DNA of 64,000 nt from the NCBI RefSeq assembly GCF_947495325.1, contig NZ_CANLYK010000001.1, positions 372,001-436,000 of the forward strand, written 5' to 3'. The notes under the pieces were generated by a model that worked only from the letters and a program-made list of their open reading frames with translations, did not search any database and was not told where the DNA came from. The DNA is from an uncultured Allomuricauda sp. Lineage in GTDB: Bacteria; Bacteroidota; Bacteroidia; Flavobacteriales; Flavobacteriaceae. Made by a program: the position numbers and the translations under genes. This document shows positions 63,175 through 64,000 of the stretch, piece after piece; position 1 is the stretch's first letter; the number at the start of each line of letters is the position of its first letter.

Positions 63175-64000
63175 ATGAAGAAACAGATAAATGCGCATAG
63201 CAATATTCTTGATTTAATTGGAAATACCCCTTTAGTAAAGCTGAATAAAATTGCAGCTCCCCTTACCGGAAATTTTTACGCTAAAATTGAATCCTTTAAT
63301 CCCGGACATTCTTCCAAGGATAGAGTGGCCTCATACATTATTGAGAATGCAGAGAGTAAAGGTATTCTTAAACCAGGAAGTACAATTATAGAGACTACCT
63401 CAGGTAATACGGGTTTTAGTTTGGCAATGGTGAGTATTGTAAAAGGCTATAAATGTATTCTGGCTGTTAGTTCAAAGTCGTCCCCAGACAAAATAGATAT
63501 GCTTCGGTCCATGGGGGCTAAAGTATACGTTTGCCCAGCCCATGTTAGCGCAGATGATCCCCGATCATACTATGAAGTGGCAAAAAGATTACACAAAGAG
63601 ACCAAGGATTCCATATATATCAATCAATATTTTAATGAGCTGAATATAGAAGCCCATTATAAAACCACAGGTCCAGAAATCTGGAATCAAACTGGTGGTT
63701 CCATTACACATCTTGTAGCTTGTAGTGGTACGGGAGGTACAATTTCTGGTATTGCACGTTATTTAAAAGAGCAAAATCCAGAGGTGAAAATATTGGGTGT
63801 TGATGCCTATGGATCAGTATTGAAAAAATATCATGAAACTGGTGAATTTGACCATAATGAGGTGTACCCGTATAGAATTGAAGGTTTAGGAAAGAATTTA
63901 ATTCCCACAGCAACAGATTTCAATTGTATAGACCGTTATGTAAAGGTTTCTGATGAAGAAAGTGCCCATATGGCTAGAAAAATAGCCCATACCGAAGGTA
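63175..64000 (+). CDS. PLP-dependent cysteine synthase family protein (3' truncated by window end)
   Basis: 275 residues visible, open to the end. Fold-type II signature: [16 protein letters not shown] with the PLP lysine, [13 protein letters not shown], and the phosphate loop [14 protein letters not shown]-terminus [15 protein letters not shown] is typical. It could be cysteine synthase (CysK/CysM-like) or a cystathionine beta-synthase; the deciding C-terminus is missing. Supports, with the trans-sulfuration enzyme at 5.1 kb, sulfur amino-acid metabolism, but they are far apart. Confidence 0.92.
   Translation, partial: MKKQINAHSNILDLIGNTPLVKLNKIAAPLTGNFYAKIESFNPGHSSKDRVASYIIENAESKGILKPGSTIIETTSGNTGFSLAMVSIVKGYKCILAVSSKSSPDKIDMLRSMGAKVYVCPAHVSADDPRSYYEVAKRLHKETKDSIYINQYFNELNIEAHYKTTGPEIWNQTGGSITHLVACSGTGGTISGIARYLKEQNPEVKILGVDAYGSVLKKYHETGEFDHNEVYPYRIEGLGKNLIPTATDFNCIDRYVKVSDEESAHMARKIAHTEG

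Noticed and set aside
1..64000. CRISPR arrays, rRNA genes, insertion sequences, replication origin
   Set aside because: No regularly spaced repeats, no conserved rRNA stretches, no transposase-like protein, and no DnaA-box cluster or dnaA neighbourhood were seen.

Overview
The window is about 64 kb of chromosome from a member of the Bacteroidota, most likely a marine Flavobacteriaceae (Muricauda/Maribacter/Zobellia-like). The evidence is indirect but consistent. Promoters have the Bacteroidota form TTTG-N19-21-TAnnTTTG and Shine-Dalgarno sites are weak. Several secreted proteins carry a carboxypeptidase-regulatory-like domain plus a TonB plug. There is a bacillithiol deacetylase, a menaquinone gene group and a CAL67264-type small membrane protein. 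No rRNA, CRISPR array, insertion sequence or prophage was seen. Genus is an inference, not a result.

Layout. 1-7 kb: the end of a CcsA-type cytochrome c assembly protein, a MATE exporter preceded by a structured leader, a large secreted plug-domain protein, a trans-sulfuration PLP enzyme and bshB1. 7-16 kb: a TPR histidine kinase, tRNA-His, a MopE-like lipoprotein, an M28 peptidase, and a tight three-gene operon for trans-4-hydroxy-L-proline breakdown (deaminase, epimerase, D-amino-acid oxidase type enzyme). 17-30 kb: a menaquinone group (hotdog thioesterase, menF, menD, menA, menC, menE) interrupted by a DUF2853 gene, an S1-domain protein, a SPOR-like protein, a LytTR response regulator with a HisKA_2 kinase, and a CPBP protease; menB and menH are not here. 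30-39 kb: a VWA/plug fusion protein, an M24 peptidase, two carboxypeptidase-like-domain proteins, an acyl-CoA carboxylase subunit and a Gfo/Idh/MocA oxidoreductase. 39-45.5 kb: ettA, secreted proteins and fumC.

45.5-48.6 kb is the one clearly accessory stretch. Two paralogous lipoprotein genes lie in a unit that begins GTTGGCAATA and ends TATTGCCAAC, followed by a ~120-nt imperfect dyad ending in GTTAGGT. This is how an integron-type gene cassette with its attC site would look. A second adhesin/tail-fibre-like gene follows and ends in a partial copy of the same repeat. No integrase is visible in the window.

48.6-64 kb: a small membrane protein, a TonB-dependent receptor, prfB with a programmed +1 frameshift, a conserved ATP-grasp / alpha-E / transglutaminase operon, a zinc metalloprotease, a threonine aldolase, ybaB, an S9 peptidase and the start of a cysteine synthase-like gene that runs off the end.

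Regulation: an exact 11-mer, CTTTCACAACA, occurs twice with 21-bp periodicity between the LytTR regulator and its kinase, and once more upstream of the other histidine kinase 15 kb away. Related sequences sit at the regulator's own start. It is a good candidate for the LytTR binding site.
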